A stretch of 64,000 nucleotides of DNA from Brevibacillus reuszeri (GCF_002897295.1 NZ_BEXF01000023.1:1-64000), one strand, 5' to 3'. Positions 7,284 to 15,792 are shown, numbered from the stretch's first letter. Made by a program: numbers and translations. Notes: a model not told the origin generated them from the sequence alone.

Positions 7284-7580
7284 CGACCTCCTGTAGTTCA
7301 TGATAATGATGGAGTTCTAGAGGTAACTTATATAAATCAATATGCTGAGGGTACTGGTACTTTAAGTCCGATTTACTCTGCTTTTTCGGACCCAGACGGA
7401 GATGAACTTAGATTTACAGCCAATTCAGATGACCCATCAGTCTCCGTTTTTGTTTTTGAAAACAATTTATTTGCGAGATTTCCAAAACAAACGGTTGGAA
7501 ATACTATAACTATTACCGTTACAGCTCACGATGACAAAGGCGGCACAATATCCAGTAAGTGGCTTATCATTTGCAGATAA
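7284..7580 (+). pseudogene. 3' exon fragment of a surface protein with a cadherin-like repeat
   Basis: An open frame without a start, beginning RPPVVHDNDGVLEVTYINQY just behind the intron end. SAFSDPDGDELRFTA and ITVTAHDDKGG are typical of cadherin-like/Ig-like repeats of Gram-positive surface proteins. It ends at a stop followed by a good terminator, so this is the authentic C-terminus of a large gene whose 5' part, with most of the intron, was lost. Confidence 0.6.
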
Positions 7581-7592
7581 CAACTTCCATCA

Positions 7593-7622
7593 ACGGCCCT
7601 CGGGTTACTCCGGGGTTTTTTT
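7593..7622 (+). terminator. Intrinsic terminator after the surface-protein fragment
   Basis: CGGCCCTCGG and CCGGGG form a GC-rich stem followed by seven T. Confidence 0.7.
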
Positions 7623-7732
7623 ATAGCCTTTTTCTAGGAGCGTACATCATACTTTCCACAATTACCGATGTGTTAAGTTAACCTTCCTCTATCTGGAAAT
7701 ACTTTGTTACAATCAAGCTTGAGGTGATCCAT

Positions 7733-8029
7733 TTGAAGAAGGTTGTTAAGGCAAAAGTTAAATGGCTAACTGCTGAACAAGGTGGACGTACGACTCCTTT
7801 GGGATTCGGTTTTCGTTACTGCCCAATTGTCGAGTTTGAAACTCAAGTTAAAACTGGTGATACTTGGAGCGCTGATATCATCTGGCATTCCGAGATTGGT
7901 ACTGATCTAACTACCATTGCAGATTTCTCATTCTTTTCTGAGGAAGCACCTTTTGAATTATTAACCCCAGGAAGCAAATTCAATTTATTTGAGGGTAGCA
8001 GGCACGTTGCTATCGGTTACCTACTTTAG
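7733..8029 (+). CDS. EF-Tu domain III-like small protein
   Basis: TTG start behind GAGGTGA (the upstream GTG at 7724 overlaps that site). 98 residues; VKAKVKWLTAEQGGRTTP followed by FRYCPIVEFE is the pattern of stand-alone beta-barrel proteins related to the C-terminal domain of elongation factor Tu. No GTPase domain is present. Its molecular role is not known. It is one of the few plus-strand genes in this region, together with the surface-protein fragment. Confidence 0.55.
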   Translation: MKKVVKAKVKWLTAEQGGRTTPLGFGFRYCPIVEFETQVKTGDTWSADIIWHSEIGTDLTTIADFSFFSEEAPFELLTPGSKFNLFEGSRHVAIGYLL

Positions 8030-8074
8030 GCGCTAAACAACATAACTACTTTGTTAAATCCACGTAGGACTCGC

Positions 8075-8245
8075 TTATTTGCTCTCAGATTGTTCCAACC
8101 TTCGAGCCTTTGCAGCAAGTTGCAAAGCCTTTGTTCTAAGATTTCCTGCTCTATCAAGATCACCTTTCAAGGCAGCTCGCTTTGACCTTGTTTCCCAAAG
8201 ACCTGCTCTATCAAGTAATTTACCAACCTCACGATTTTTTGCCAT
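8075..8245 (-). CDS. Small basic helical protein, 56 aa
   Basis: ATG start (MAKNREVGKLLDRAGLWETR) with a G-rich site upstream; Ala/Arg/Lys/Leu-rich and helical throughout. Two DRAG motifs (LLDRAGLWETRSKRA and DLDRAGNLRTKA) suggest an internal duplication of about 22 residues. Nucleic-acid binding is possible from its basicity. Downstream lies TTTAACAAAGTAGTT, close to the cassette border consensus. Confidence 0.55.
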   Translation of the reverse strand: MAKNREVGKLLDRAGLWETRSKRAALKGDLDRAGNLRTKALQLAAKARRLEQSESK

Positions 8246-8418
8246 GTATATGCCCCACCATCCAATCTCAATTGAATAGAATACACAATAAGATAATGGG
8301 ATTTAATAATTAAACCCCTATGGACACCACTCAACAGTTCTGCATCCAGACAACCTCCTGGATCGTCAGCCGTCGTCTCCATCTGAATAGTCTTCTAGTA
8401 AAATATCAAAAGCCAAAA

Positions 8419-8751
8419 TCACGATGCATCAAGTTCGTTGTATTCACGCAATATAACCTCGTAGAGAACCGGGCTATGAGGAGTTATATATTTTGAGATT
8501 TGTTCAAAAAACATTTCCCGTCCCTCAGCGAATATCGACATATCGCTCAGCACATCGTAGACAGCTTCACTAAGTACATCTAGCTCTTCTTTCGTAAGTT
8601 CCTCATCAATCCATTCCAAAAACACACCATAACTTTGGTGAAAATGTTCTGCGAAAGGATGTCCATCCATTCCATTACATTGAGATGCTTCAATTATGAA
8701 ATTAACCATCCATCGAACAGCCATCTTGCTCATATCGCTCATTTCTAACAC
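8419..8751 (-). CDS. Hypothetical protein, 110 aa
   Basis: Acidic, helical protein (DEELTKEELDVLSEAVYDVL). GTG 8751 and the ATG two codons further in both sit near GGAGGAG; the ATG may be the real start. No domain recognised. Confidence 0.55.
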   Translation of the reverse strand: MLEMSDMSKMAVRWMVNFIIEASQCNGMDGHPFAEHFHQSYGVFLEWIDEELTKEELDVLSEAVYDVLSDMSIFAEGREMFFEQISKYITPHSPVLYEVILREYNELDAS

Positions 8752-8823
8752 AACTCCTCCATAGTTGCAGCCTCCTGCCGCAAGTTATCAAATATTTGTT
8801 TTGGGTACCGAATTATCGACCGA

Positions 8824-8979
8824 TTATTTATTGATTTCCTCCAACAATTCTTTTAATTCCTCTTTTGTCAGCCAAACAGTATGGTTCAACTCCCCATCCT
8901 TTTGAATAACACAAATTAGATCTTTTTCTTGGTAGAACACTACACTCGTTTTCTCATTTAAAGCTATGCCTCTACTCAA
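8824..8979 (-). CDS. Hypothetical cassette protein, 51 aa
   Basis: TTG start behind GGAGGGTAA. Sequence begins MSRGIALNEKTSVVFYQEKD and ends with a Lys/Glu-rich helix (KEELKELLEEINK). Its upstream side is the border CTTAGTGAGCATTTTGTTAA. No family recognised. Confidence 0.55.
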   Translation of the reverse strand: MSRGIALNEKTSVVFYQEKDLICVIQKDGELNHTVWLTKEELKELLEEINK

Positions 8980-9023
8980 GGGATTACCCTCCTTCACTTA
9001 GTGAGCATTTTGTTAATTGAGTC

Positions 9024-9337
9024 TTAAATGAAAAAAAGTATGATAAAGCAGATTCTCATGGGAAAACATATGACCTGTGCGATTGATAGTTCAGACTCTA
9101 CTGATTTAGATTCGATCCTGTTCACTTCTTTGCATACAGCCTCAATTGCCTTAATAAGTAGTACTGCACCAATGACTGTTCCAGTAATGGCCCAGCGAAC
9201 ATGCTTAGTGAATGCATCGAAATAGATACTGTAGTTTAGTAAGAACATCGAGACAAACAATAAAATCCCAATAACCCGAGCAAAGTAGATCATGAAAGGT
9301 TTCTTTTTTTTTCGCACTTTGTTACCCTGCTTAACAT
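9024..9337 (-). pseudogene. Two-span membrane protein, copy 1, frameshifted in an A9 run
   Basis: Nearly identical to 30426..30740. In that copy translation starts MLSRVTKYESKKKPF behind GAGGGGG. Here the same ATG and ribosome site are present, but one base is missing where the sequence has nine A in a row, so the frame breaks after about 10 codons. A downstream GTG gives an intact 97-residue frame that lacks a ribosome site. The A9 run could allow slippage or phase variation, or the copy may simply be dead. Confidence 0.65.
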
Positions 9338-9398
9338 AACCATTCCCCCTCTAAACTGCTTTTTTACTTATTGAGCAATGACGTCCTTAAAATCATCC

Positions 9399-9551
9399 TT
9401 ATCTAAATTGGACTTTGAGTTCTGATATTAATACTGATTCAACCATAAATCTCGGAATTTCCAATACGTCAGCGATATTTTCAACGTCTAGTTGTTCTTG
9501 ATAAAACCGTAGAATTTCACTTTTAACTTTCTCAAACTCTTGTTCGTCCAT
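9399..9551 (-). CDS. 50-aa protein with a possible helix-turn-helix
   Basis: ATG with AGAGGTGA upstream. An acidic helix is followed by NIADVLEIPRFMVESVL, which has the spacing of a helix-turn-helix. Upstream and downstream flanks are array-like; the border TTGAGCAATGACG lies just past the stop. Confidence 0.5.
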   Translation of the reverse strand: MDEQEFEKVKSEILRFYQEQLDVENIADVLEIPRFMVESVLISELKVQFR

Positions 9552-9741
9552 AAGTTGGGTCACCTCTTTAACTGGAATTCCATACCGATCCCGTTATTAT
9601 CAAACCTAATGTATGTTAGTTATCCCAGAAGTTCAGTTACACTGCGCTGTCCTCCATAAAATAAACCGTGAACTAGCCATTATGAGCACTGTTATTTTAG
9701 TGAATCTTCTTATTGATGTGAAAGCTCTCTTTCAAATCGTC

Positions 9742-9969
9742 TCATACTGTTTCCAGAACTTTACGCTCCGCTTCTTTCTCCATCATCTCTAAACGGTCTT
9801 TTTGGAAGTCGCGGTCTGGAAAGGTAAGAAAGGCAATTCATTTAATCCGTTGCTCATCGTATTTGTAGAATAGATGTTCGGCTCTTTTTTGAAATATAAG
9901 AATGCGAATTTCATTAATAATGGTGACAATGGTTGCGCCCAGGAGAAAGTAAAATAAGTTGTTTAACAA
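9742..9969 (-). pseudogene. Small membrane-associated gene with in-frame TGA
   Basis: TTG start behind AAGGAG. A hydrophobic N-terminus (MLNNLFYFLLGATIVTIINE) leads into a charged helix; at codon 44 a TGA interrupts the frame, which then continues open for 31 codons (IAFLTFPDRDFQKDRLEMME) to the next stop. A single nonsense change, perhaps of a Trp codon, explains this. The shape, an N-terminal span plus charged coil, is like BhlA/UviB-type holin-like peptides; that link is weak. Confidence 0.45.
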
Positions 9970-9990
9970 GGTAGTTGACTCCTTCGATTT

Positions 9991-10584
9991 CTACTCTTCT
10001 AAAATGTAATAGAACATCGGTGCTTTTCCCTCAGAAGATCTCTCATAGTCGATAAGCCCGAGCCCATATAGATCATCCCGAGAAGAAGAAATAGTATTAT
10101 TCGCTATGCCTACAAATATCTTAATGTCCTCACGTTTAACGAGAATTGGTGCCTTCCCTTCAAGCTTTTGTTCTATACGAAAAACATGAAGAGCAAGATA
10201 CAATCGAAGAGCAGATTTCGATACCCCAAACAACTTTTTAACAACCAGCGGGTGCAAAACAATGTATTTCATTTTTTCAATTACCCGCTCCACAAAACGA
10301 TAGTAATTAACGTTATTTGTTGTCTGTTTCATTTCAAGGAAAGAAACATCAACCAACCGCCTGATTCCGTGTGTAAAGGTATCACTACTTGTCCCTAGCT
10401 CCTGCTTAATCTCGCCGTAGCTACACTTGAACCAATCCTCTGAGTCGGTTCCATTTACACAGCGGAAGTACTGTAGAGCGAGATAGATGACCATGACCGC
10501 TTTTTTCTCCTCCAGGAGCTGATCATATACAAGGAGATCCATGACTACTCGATCGTGATGATATGACTCGATGACCTTGTCCAT
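9991..10584 (-). CDS. Tandem winged-helix DNA-binding protein
   Basis: 197 residues from the ATG behind TTGGAGGG. Two similar halves, each with a helix-turn-helix/wing pattern (YGEIKQELGTSSDTFTHGIR and REDIKIFVGIANNTISSSRD). The sequence YIVLHPLVVKKLFGVSKSAL resembles YFLLHPVVFSAAFTSLSLAS in the rep1 protein (19449..20981), so the two may share a replication-initiator-type fold. It could be a replication regulator; this is inference. Confidence 0.55.
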   Translation of the reverse strand: MDKVIESYHHDRVVMDLLVYDQLLEEKKAVMVIYLALQYFRCVNGTDSEDWFKCSYGEIKQELGTSSDTFTHGIRRLVDVSFLEMKQTTNNVNYYRFVERVIEKMKYIVLHPLVVKKLFGVSKSALRLYLALHVFRIEQKLEGKAPILVKREDIKIFVGIANNTISSSRDDLYGLGLIDYERSSEGKAPMFYYILEE

Positions 10585-10623
10585 ACGACTCTTTCCCTCC
10601 AACAATATAATCCCAAGAAAGAA

Positions 10624-11094
10624 CTAAGATAGAGGAATGCCTAGAACAGCCTCTATCCCCTCTCTATATCCCCAGTACAGTATATATGCAGTAGCAGCTA
10701 GTAGTGTAGTTCTATCCACAATCACATACAGAAAACGGGGAATCGGGACTCCAAACCATCCTTGTCGAACTGGCCAAAACAACTGTATACGCCCAACGAA
10801 AGCGTCACTTAAAAGATGAGAAAGTAGACCGTATAGAGCAGCAAGGGCAACAGACGAATCAGAAATAAGAAGAGCCGGGAGCAACAATATGACCCAAGAA
10901 TGTGTCAACGTTCGGTGACCAATCCCTTTTTCCACCAACCATGACAATGGCCATATTGCTTTCCCGGCTTTACTTCTTGCTTTATCAACATCGGGCACTA
11001 ACGCCATAGTCGCACCTACGAGAATCCCCTTCCATGAAGGGTAGGCATAGTAACCGGCCATTGCCCCTAACACTACATGAGTCTTCCATGTCAT
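10624..11094 (-). CDS. YdjM/DUF457-type membrane metal-dependent hydrolase
   Basis: 156 residues. Shows the family signature: an N-terminal H in WKTHVVLGA, VPDVDKARS, GHRTLTHSW, LLSHLLSDAF and IQLFWPV, with several hydrophobic segments between. Members are membrane proteins with a predicted metal site; their substrate is not established. Start and upstream stop overlap (TAATG), coupling it to 11094..11336. Confidence 0.85.
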   Translation of the reverse strand: MTWKTHVVLGAMAGYYAYPSWKGILVGATMALVPDVDKARSKAGKAIWPLSWLVEKGIGHRTLTHSWVILLLPALLISDSSVALAALYGLLSHLLSDAFVGRIQLFWPVRQGWFGVPIPRFLYVIVDRTTLLAATAYILYWGYREGIEAVLGIPLS

Positions 11095-11336
11095 TAGCTG
11101 GCTACCCCTGCTTTTTTCTTTTGCTTGAAAACTTTCCCTAAGGTCATTGAAGTAGCAATGATATACGCGATACTAAACCACACGAAATATTGCGCCTGAA
11201 GACCATTCGTAACGAATATCATCATGATGTTTAATACCGCAAGAATGACACCCATCCGCCGTAATCCAGAGTACAAAAGCATCATCAAAGATAAGAGAGT
11301 CATGAGACTAAACAATATGGTAAAAAACAACACCAT
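11094..11336 (-). CDS. Small membrane protein, unknown
   Basis: 80 residues, three hydrophobic segments and a Lys-rich C-terminus (KVFKQKKKAG). ATG with AGGAGGT upstream. Translationally coupled to the YdjM-like gene, so probably acts with it. Confidence 0.6.
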   Translation of the reverse strand: MVLFFTILFSLMTLLSLMMLLYSGLRRMGVILAVLNIMMIFVTNGLQAQYFVWFSIAYIIATSMTLGKVFKQKKKAGVAS

Positions 11337-11483
11337 CAAACTACACCTCCATTTTGATGTACAATTACTGGTTTGCTATTAAGCACATCTTATCATACAG
11401 ATATATCCAAATGCAAACCATTTTTTGTACATCAAATGTAGTTGTCAATGATTCGGGTATGTCTATTCAATCAAAAAAACGAC

Positions 11484-12122
11484 TCAGGTTGCTGCGATGT
11501 ATTCTTTCATGCGGTAACTTGATACCCCTTCTAGAAATATGTCCACAATATGTGGAGCATATTGCGTCCCTTTGCCCATTAACAGCTGTTCAACAGCTTG
11601 TCCATGGCTCAATGCGGGTCGATAGGTACGCGTGGTCGTCATAGCATCAAAGGAATCCGCTACTGCCACGATCAATGCTTCTTGTGGTACCTGCTCTAAG
11701 CAAAATCCTCGGGGATATCCTTTGCCATCCACCCGCTCATGATGGTAGAGAACGATATTGTGGATTCCAATTTGACTGAACGGTGTAATCTCTTTCACAA
11801 TATCGTGACCAATGGAGGGATGCTTCTTCATAATCGAATACTCATCAGCTGTGAGCACTCCCTCCTTCAATAGAATGGAATCAGGAATACCGAGTTTACC
11901 TATATCATGGAGTAACCCACCAATATAGATGGCAGTAGAATGGCTTTCATCCAATCCCATATGTTTCGCTATCATCCATGAATAGTAACCGACATTGAGG
12001 GAATGACGGTACGTATAAGCATCTCTGGCTTGAATGGCCAGTAAGAACGACTGGATCGTTTCGATTGTCTGATGGGTAGGCAAGAATCCATTCCGTTGTA
12101 ATGTTGCTAGTAATTTAATCAT
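11484..12122 (-). CDS. HD-GYP domain phosphodiesterase
   Basis: 212 residues, almost only the HD-GYP domain, which usually hydrolyses cyclic di-GMP. Visible motifs: H40, HDIGK at 72-76, HPSIGH at 101-106, HHERVDGKGYP with GYP at 135-137, and VADSFDAMTT. No sensor or receiver domain is attached. ATG behind AGGAGG. The LuxR-type regulator and the TadZ-like gene lie upstream on the same strand, suggesting one unit. Confidence 0.93.
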   Translation of the reverse strand: MIKLLATLQRNGFLPTHQTIETIQSFLLAIQARDAYTYRHSLNVGYYSWMIAKHMGLDESHSTAIYIGGLLHDIGKLGIPDSILLKEGVLTADEYSIMKKHPSIGHDIVKEITPFSQIGIHNIVLYHHERVDGKGYPRGFCLEQVPQEALIVAVADSFDAMTTTRTYRPALSHGQAVEQLLMGKGTQYAPHIVDIFLEGVSSYRMKEYIAAT

Positions 12123-12186
12123 TACCGCTCCTCCTGTCTACTCATTAGCATCTAATCACCTGCATGCAAATGTGGATACAGCTCCA

Positions 12187-12552
12187 TCACACTATTTCCA
12201 CGTAGGCGGTTTTGAAGGCGAGAACGACCGCTTCGGTTCGGTTTTTCACTTTCATTTTCAGCAGAATACTGGATACATGATTCTTCACGGTCTTTTCACT
12301 GATCCCTAAGCATTCCGCAATTTCCTTATTTTCATGGCCTTGTAAGATTTGATGAAACACACTGACTTCCCGATCAGTGAGGATTCCCCAATTGATATCA
12401 TGGACACGTTTTAAACTAACTCCTTGAATAGGGGGTTGCGGTTCCTTTCGCTTAGTCATGTGGGTTCCTGTATTTGGCGGGACAATAATAATGTTAATTT
12501 TATCTTCACTTACACCTTCTAACTGTTTCATAACGGTTTGAATCGCCTGCAT
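12187..12552 (-). CDS. LuxR-type (GerE-like) regulator
   Basis: 121 residues. The C-terminal half is a LuxR HTH: LTDREVSVFHQILQGHENKE, IAECLGISEKTVKNHVSSIL, then a basic end. The N-terminal 50 residues are not a full receiver domain and lack its Asp pattern, so signalling input is unclear. Located between the TadZ-like gene and the HD-GYP gene. Confidence 0.88.
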   Translation of the reverse strand: MQAIQTVMKQLEGVSEDKINIIIVPPNTGTHMTKRKEPQPPIQGVSLKRVHDINWGILTDREVSVFHQILQGHENKEIAECLGISEKTVKNHVSSILLKMKVKNRTEAVVLAFKTAYVEIV

Positions 12553-12572
12553 TCTCTTATCACCTCGTGGTT

Positions 12573-14069
12573 TTATTTTCGAAACATCCGTTTCAAGGAA
12601 TGGGTTACTCTTTTTCCAAAACCCTCTTTTCGAATGAAGACCTTTTCATCAATGTACTGGGACAAGAACTCTTCAGCTATGTTAATCATGTGTTCGTCAT
12701 CGATTGGTTGGTGATTCCACTCAAGATCTGAAAAGTAGGTACCCATGTCCGGGATTCGCATGGAAACGGGAACCTGTACTTGATCACGAGCTGGATTTTC
12801 TTCCATGGATTGTAGGTAAACATAAACGTAATCCTTAATTTCCTTGTATGTGTCTGAGTATCGGTTTAAACAAACGGAGAAGCGGTCTCCGTATTTTTTC
12901 ATCAGATACTGAACGCTAGGAGTCGCAGACCAGAGACGACTATTCGAACAGTCAGTTACACCGACGATGGCATCCGCTTGCATCATCCAATGTTCTGCAT
13001 AACGTGATCGCCAACCGCGTCCAATATCGACAATGACGAAAGGATGTTGGCGACTGTTGCTAATGAACAACAGATTCTCTTCTTCCGAATACTCAAATTC
13101 TGGGCAAGCAGGATCTAATGGCGCCCAGTGTATTCCATATTGTTCCCAATGATTATGAATGGAGCCAGTGTCTTTCGTCTGCCTCATCCAGCTGATCCAT
13201 GGCTCACCTTCCTTCCCCATAGGCAAGTTTTCTTGCCCAAGGTACTCAAGCATCTGAGGGATACGTCCCTGTGTAAAGGCTTCAACAACAGCCGTATAAG
13301 GACCAATTGGAGCTAAAGCAGCTGCTAACAAATGACTAATCGTTGAAGCACCAGAACCACCGGTCGCGTTCAAGGTTCCGACGATAATGACAAGCGGTTT
13401 TATTGTTACGCTTGCATTGATCCGTACGACCTTCTCAACAATTTTTTCAACGACGACCTTTTCCTTTTTGTAGACGATTTTCGGTTCGTTCCCTACAGTC
13501 TGCGCGGGAGCTGCTTCGTATTTTGGTAGAACTTGATTTTCTACATCACCTGGTTGTTGTTCGGCCTCTTCATTGGAATCTGGAGGAGCGGGAGCAAACG
13601 GGGTCCAATTAAACCCTTTGCTCATATCACTTAAATAATCCACGTCCTTATAGTCCAAGCGGTTCTCGTCCAAGAAGTGAAACGAAAACTTCTCTGGATC
13701 GATCGTTCGCTGATACCAGATGTCATAAATACCAAGATGGACCAGCTCTCCTAAGAAACCGTCCCCCTCTTTTCGATGGGGATGAACTAAAGAGAGAAAG
13801 ATAACCCGAATTTGCTTTTGCCGTAAGACCTTCATGATTTGTAGTAAAGCAGCGTCTCTATCTCTAGGGGATTCATCCTTCTCATCCCCCATCAACTTAT
13901 CACTCATGACAATGATCTCTGGGCTATACTGCTCAACATGCATTAACAATGAGCTGCGCACGTTGATTGAATCATCCAGGATAGGTGTCATGTTCGAATT
14001 TTCCGCTACCTTCACGACGAACTCATATAGTTCTGTTGAGGCATTGAGTGCTATAAGTACTTTTTTCAT
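12573..14069 (-). CDS. TadZ/CpaE-like MinD-family ATPase
   Basis: 498 residues. The N-terminal 120 residues look like an atypical receiver domain. A Pro/Glu-rich linker follows, then a MinD/ParA-type ATPase with a deviant P-loop TGGSGAST at 236-243 and FVIVDIGRGW as the Walker B region. CpaE/TadZ proteins position Tad-type pilus machines at the cell pole; no other Tad gene is visible here, so the role on this plasmid is open. Expression is preceded by an attenuator-like leader (14132..14267). Confidence 0.75.
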   Translation of the reverse strand: MKKVLIALNASTELYEFVVKVAENSNMTPILDDSINVRSSLLMHVEQYSPEIIVMSDKLMGDEKDESPRDRDAALLQIMKVLRQKQIRVIFLSLVHPHRKEGDGFLGELVHLGIYDIWYQRTIDPEKFSFHFLDENRLDYKDVDYLSDMSKGFNWTPFAPAPPDSNEEAEQQPGDVENQVLPKYEAAPAQTVGNEPKIVYKKEKVVVEKIVEKVVRINASVTIKPLVIIVGTLNATGGSGASTISHLLAAALAPIGPYTAVVEAFTQGRIPQMLEYLGQENLPMGKEGEPWISWMRQTKDTGSIHNHWEQYGIHWAPLDPACPEFEYSEEENLLFISNSRQHPFVIVDIGRGWRSRYAEHWMMQADAIVGVTDCSNSRLWSATPSVQYLMKKYGDRFSVCLNRYSDTYKEIKDYVYVYLQSMEENPARDQVQVPVSMRIPDMGTYFSDLEWNHQPIDDEHMINIAEEFLSQYIDEKVFIRKEGFGKRVTHSLKRMFRK

Positions 14070-14131
14070 CTTTTCAATTCACCCGTATTCTTTCGAAGTA
14101 GGAGAGATAACTGAACATATGTCCACGTAAT

Positions 14132-14267
14132 GAAAAAGAGCGACTCACCTTGTCCCCGAAAGACAAAGTGACTCGCTCTGGTATCTCCATCGCATTTATG
14201 AAATTCTATTTCCACAGTTCCATGATTACTGCTATCTATTATAAAGCATTGATAAATCGAATGTAAA
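14132..14267 (-). promoter_or_regulatory. Promoter and terminator-type leader of the TadZ-like unit
   Basis: On the minus strand: -35 TTTACA, 18-bp spacer, -10 TATAAT (14238..14243), about 50 nt of leader ending GATGGAGATACC, then a perfect-looking intrinsic terminator: AGAGCGAGTCAC and GTGAGTCGCTCT around an inner GACAA stem, followed by TTTTTC, 14132..14179. Transcripts must read through it to reach the gene. Same layout as the leaders at 18734, 35658 and 59697. Confidence 0.65.
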
Positions 14268-14296
14268 CAAGATTTACCAAGGAACACGGATAACCT

Positions 14297-14515
14297 TTAA
14301 TCATCCTCCCAAACACTGTCCATTAGTTTTTTGATTTCATCTTGTCTGGATGAGGTCTCGGTTACATCCTTTACCCATATTCCATTCTCCAGCGTCACTA
14401 CATCGCCAGCAACGACATCCCGGTCTACCTTATGCTTTTCAATGTCTTGTGTCTTGCCTTCTATCTCAATCACGACAAAAGAATCCTCAAAACGATCTAC
14501 GATACCTTTCATCAC
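14297..14515 (-). CDS. DUF3006 family protein
   Basis: 72 residues. Opening MMKGIVDRFEDSFVVIEIEG, then VVAGDVV, is the DUF3006 signature. This family is commonly encoded beside ComEC-like metallo-beta-lactamase proteins, as here with 14524..15792, eight bases away. Role unknown. Confidence 0.85.
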   Translation of the reverse strand: MMKGIVDRFEDSFVVIEIEGKTQDIEKHKVDRDVVAGDVVTLENGIWVKDVTETSSRQDEIKKLMDSVWEDD

Positions 14516-14523
14516 TCATCCTC

Positions 14524-15792
14524 CTATTTTTCGCATGCAATGCCATCATTATCACGGTCGAGTGCAGCTCGATAACCAGGATCACCTTTTCGTAATGGAG
14601 CTGCTCCAGCTGCTTTCGCTTCTGCACAATTCTTATAGTACACCGTTTCCTTTTGTTCTGTCGTTGCTTGACTAGGTGACACTTCGATTGGTTTACTTAC
14701 AGGTTGTACAGGCACTGCACTCTTTGTGGAAGGCTTCCATTCAGTAACGGAAGGGATTATCTCTTTTCCGTTCGAGGAAAATACAATGTTCCCTTGTTCA
14801 TCATTACGATAGATTTTGATCCCTTTCTTCGCAAGGCGATCCAACACTACGTTCGTAGGATGGCCATATTTGTTTTCCTTGCCACTTTGTATGATCGCAT
14901 AGGTAGGGTTCACTCGATTAAGAAACGCTTCGCTCGTAGACGTTTTAGATCCGTGATGACCAACGAGGAGAACATCCGAATTTAGATTAACTTGAGACTG
15001 AACCATGTCTTTCTCGCTTTCCACTTCAGCATCCCCGGTGAATAAGAAAGAAGTTGTTCCGTATGTGAGCTGTATCACAGCACTCATATCATTGGCGTCC
15101 GGATAGGTTCCGATCGGTGCAATCATCTTAATAGTGACATCGGGTTCCCACTCTAACGTAAGCCCCGCTTTTGCGGTTGAGACCTTCAGTCCCTTTTTCG
15201 CTATTTCGGTTAACACACTTTCAAATGTCTTCGTATTTGCTTGAACCCTGGGCATATAAATCTTGCCTATATCAAAGGTCCGAATGACCGCATCAAGCCC
15301 CCCCGTGTGATCCGCATCAGGATGAGTACCAAGGAGGATATCTATCTTTTTTACGCCTTGTTTCTTTAAATAATCCGTGACCACTTTTTCTTTATCATTG
15401 TTGCCAGCATCAATGAGTATCGTTTTTCCAGATGGACCAATGATTAATTGAGATGCCCCTTGTCCAACGTCTATGTAGTGTACGACTACCTTTCCCTCTT
15501 TCAAGGGAAGCGGGCTAGCAACCGAAGTTGTCTTTGCCTCTTCTTTGTTTGTGGGCTGATCAGTTGAAACGGGTTCAGGAGCGGCAGCTTGCGCTGTAGT
15601 AGATCCATTAGCCTGCTCTGTAATCGCCCCTTGTGCATTGACAGAATCTGTCCCCAGGTTACTGTTAGAGCATCCGGAAAGCAATACGGTTACGAGGAGT
15701 AGTGCAATCGTTGATGTATGTAAGGTTCTACGAATTACACTCATCATTTGGTGGTTAATCAGCATTCCATTCACGTATTTCAGTAAGTTCAC
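14524..15792 (-). CDS. ComEC-like metallo-beta-lactamase lipoprotein with excalibur domain
   Basis: 422 residues. GTG start behind AGGGGG. A hydrophobic leader ends in a lipobox (LLSGC, Cys41), then a low-complexity linker, then a metallo-beta-lactamase domain of the ComEC/Rec2 soluble type: VGQGASQLI, THPDADHTGG at 156-165, FLFTGDAE and GHHGSKTS. The C-terminus is an excalibur calcium-binding domain (YYKNCAEAKAAG, DRDNDGIACE). Such proteins are extracellular nuclease-like enzymes; substrate unknown. Forms a unit with the DUF3006 gene. Confidence 0.9.
   Translation of the reverse strand: MNLLKYVNGMLINHQMMSVIRRTLHTSTIALLLVTVLLSGCSNSNLGTDSVNAQGAITEQANGSTTAQAAAPEPVSTDQPTNKEEAKTTSVASPLPLKEGKVVVHYIDVGQGASQLIIGPSGKTILIDAGNNDKEKVVTDYLKKQGVKKIDILLGTHPDADHTGGLDAVIRTFDIGKIYMPRVQANTKTFESVLTEIAKKGLKVSTAKAGLTLEWEPDVTIKMIAPIGTYPDANDMSAVIQLTYGTTSFLFTGDAEVESEKDMVQSQVNLNSDVLLVGHHGSKTSTSEAFLNRVNPTYAIIQSGKENKYGHPTNVVLDRLAKKGIKIYRNDEQGNIVFSSNGKEIIPSVTEWKPSTKSAVPVQPVSKPIEVSPSQATTEQKETVYYKNCAEAKAAGAAPLRKGDPGYRAALDRDNDGIACEK

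Noticed and set aside
8167..8382. 71-codon minus-strand frame
   Set aside because: It overlaps the better supported 56-codon gene at 8075..8245 in another frame and crosses a border.
14066..14287. 73-codon minus-strand frame upstream of the TadZ-like gene
   Set aside because: It covers the promoter and terminator hairpin; no ribosome site.
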